A stretch of 6,827 nucleotides of DNA from Candidatus Aerophobota bacterium (lineage in GTDB: Bacteria; Aerophobota; Aerophobia; Aerophobales; B3-G15), in NCBI GenBank assembly GCA_021163905.1, contig JAGGTG010000216.1:1-6827 (forward strand), read 5' to 3'. A program made the position numbers and the translations under genes. The notes beneath the pieces were generated by a model. That model saw only the letters and a program-made list of their open reading frames with translations. It was not told the origin of the DNA and ran no database searches. Positions 6,402 to 6,827 of the stretch are shown piece after piece (the first letter of the stretch is position 1; each line of letters begins with the position of its first letter).

Positions 6402-6428
6402 TTAAAAAAGGAAAATCTACTTTTTTAA
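6402..6428. repeat. AT-rich 9-bp inverted repeat
   Basis: TTAAAAAAG (6402-6410) and CTTTTTTAA (6420-6428) are perfect inverse complements around the 9-nt loop GAAAATCTA. The stem has only one G-C pair, so its folding energy would be low, particularly in a thermophile. No separate T-run follows, so I list it as a repeat rather than a terminator. It lies 20 nt before the integrase-like remnant. Confidence 0.5.
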
Positions 6429-6448
6429 GGGAAGGAAAAATCTCTGCT

Positions 6449-6612
6449 ATGAAACTCGAACCCGTGAAAAATCGCAAAACATGATCCGAATCCCCTATGA
6501 GCAGAATTTGATAAAGAAGGTAAGAACCATCCCTGGAAAAGCAGGTATATGCGAACATGTCGTATATCTTTCTCAAAATAGAAGTATATCCAAACTGTTC
6601 GGATATGAATGA
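6449..6612 (+). pseudogene. Frameshifted N-terminal remnant of a tyrosine recombinase (phage-type integrase)
   Basis: Short readings in successive frames together resemble the start of a thermophile or phage-type integrase. An ATG at 6449 gives MKLEPVKNRKT and hits TGA at 6482-6484. The overlapping frame from 6481 gives MIRIPYEQNLIKKVRTIPGK, very like the IPY...L...IK.IPG block of the integrase arm-binding domain. The frame starting in GGAAAAGCAGG gives SRYMRTCRISFSK, in the position where the family has a Trp/Tyr- and Arg/Cys-rich segment. The 6481 frame then resumes with SISKLFGYE before TGA at 6610-6612. At least two frameshifts are needed, and no catalytic domain is in the window, so this is a dead fragment. 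Family assignment is by motif memory only. Confidence 0.5.
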
Positions 6613-6695
6613 GTTAGGCGAAATTGCGAGTCCACCTAAAAAGAATAAATATAAAAATAAGTATTTAAGTATTAATTTATGAAAAGAGGTAAAAA

Positions 6696-6827
6696 ATGAA
6701 ATTTAATTACACTGCAAAATGTACCTAATGTGGAAATACAAGAGAAGTGAGCGGCTTTAAGAGAAAAATAAGAAAATTCAATCCCACCAAATCAACATTT
6801 ACTTATGTGAAATGTCCAAGGTGTGGG
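6696..6827 (+). pseudogene. Zinc-ribbon protein gene interrupted by an in-frame TAA, partial at window edge
   Basis: An ATG at 6696 has a good ribosome-binding site (GAGG at 6686-6689, 6 nt away) and opens MKFNYTAKCT, then a TAA at 6726-6728, then CGNTREVSGFKRKIRKF and onward to VKCPRCG at the right edge. Read through the stop, Cys9-x2-Cys12 and Cys40-x2-Cys43 form two knuckles of a zinc ribbon, and the stop falls between the first two cysteines. The frame stays open to the last base after the stop. Conservation of both knuckles suggests a recent nonsense mutation (for example from AAA, CAA or GAA) or a sequencing error. A restart at GTG 6747 would lose the first knuckle. The function is unknown. 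Confidence 0.6.

Larger units (their letters stand above)
5851..6448. other. Region of decayed coding fragments without an intact long gene
   Basis: About 600 bases to the right of the tRNA hold no gene longer than 40 codons with a normal start. The stretch contains a 63-codon open frame without ATG (5950-6141), a perfect 8-bp hairpin (6126-6147), a 38-aa ORF (6164-6280), and AT-rich sequence with a 9-bp inverted repeat (6402-6428). The 83-codon minus-strand reading frame at 5910-6161 has no ribosome-binding site and no family resemblance. Positions 6281-6400 show nothing I can name. Together with the broken genes that follow, this resembles an eroded insertion next to a tRNA gene. Confidence 0.5.

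Noticed and set aside
6334..6576. Minus-strand 80-codon frame
   Set aside because: It is antisense to the integrase-like remnant and AT-rich sequence, with no family resemblance or good start signal.
6624..6651. Promoter for the zinc-ribbon gene (TTGCGA with TAAATA)
   Set aside because: Only three of six -10 positions match, in a very AT-rich stretch where such matches are expected by chance.
6696..6728. Selenocysteine or pyrrolysine recoding in the zinc-ribbon gene
   Set aside because: The interrupting codon is TAA, whereas those systems use TGA and TAG. Mutation or sequencing error is simpler.

Overview
The window looks like chromosomal DNA from a low-GC Gram-negative bacterium. An exbB-exbD-tonB set implies an outer membrane. 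Codon use leans strongly to AGA/AGG for arginine and ATA for isoleucine. The pairing of PaaK-type AMP-forming CoA ligases with small double-ACT proteins is a pattern I associate with strict anaerobes, often thermophilic ones such as Thermodesulfobacteriota. That placement is inference; nothing here fixes the species.

Layout. Positions 1-162 hold a degenerate tandem array with a 9-nt period that starts outside the window. A good sigma-70-type promoter at 210-237 follows. Seven plus-strand genes are then tightly packed from 266 to 5655: exbB, exbD and tonB (overlapping), a 61-bp gap, then paaK-like ligase A, double-ACT protein A, ligase B and double-ACT protein B. Gaps within the second block are only 3-9 bp. 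I found no convincing terminator between tonB and ligase A, nor after the last gene. A second, shorter block of the same 9-nt repeat lies at 5733-5773. It sits directly against a convergent tRNA-Phe(GAA) gene on the minus strand (5778-5850).

From 5851 to the right edge the character changes. There is no intact long gene, and broken coding fragments are mixed with AT-rich hairpins. The fragments are a 63-codon open frame with no ATG, a 38-aa small ORF, a frameshifted remnant that reads like the N-terminus of a tyrosine recombinase, and a zinc-ribbon gene with a good ribosome-binding site but a TAA stop inside its first CxxC motif. This looks like the decayed edge of an old mobile element beside a tRNA gene.

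How the genes work together. ExbB/ExbD/TonB would pass the proton-motive force to outer-membrane TonB-dependent receptors; no receptor lies in the window. The two ligases should activate aromatic (phenylacetate-like) acids to CoA thioesters through an acyl-adenylate. Each has its own double-ACT partner, probably a small-molecule sensor. The module has been duplicated as a unit, and the copies have diverged near the likely acid pocket, so two different acids or two flux directions are plausible. No known defence, CRISPR or biosynthetic system is visible. The most unusual points are the duplicated ligase-sensor module, the 9-nt repeats on both sides of the operon, and the interrupted zinc-ribbon gene.
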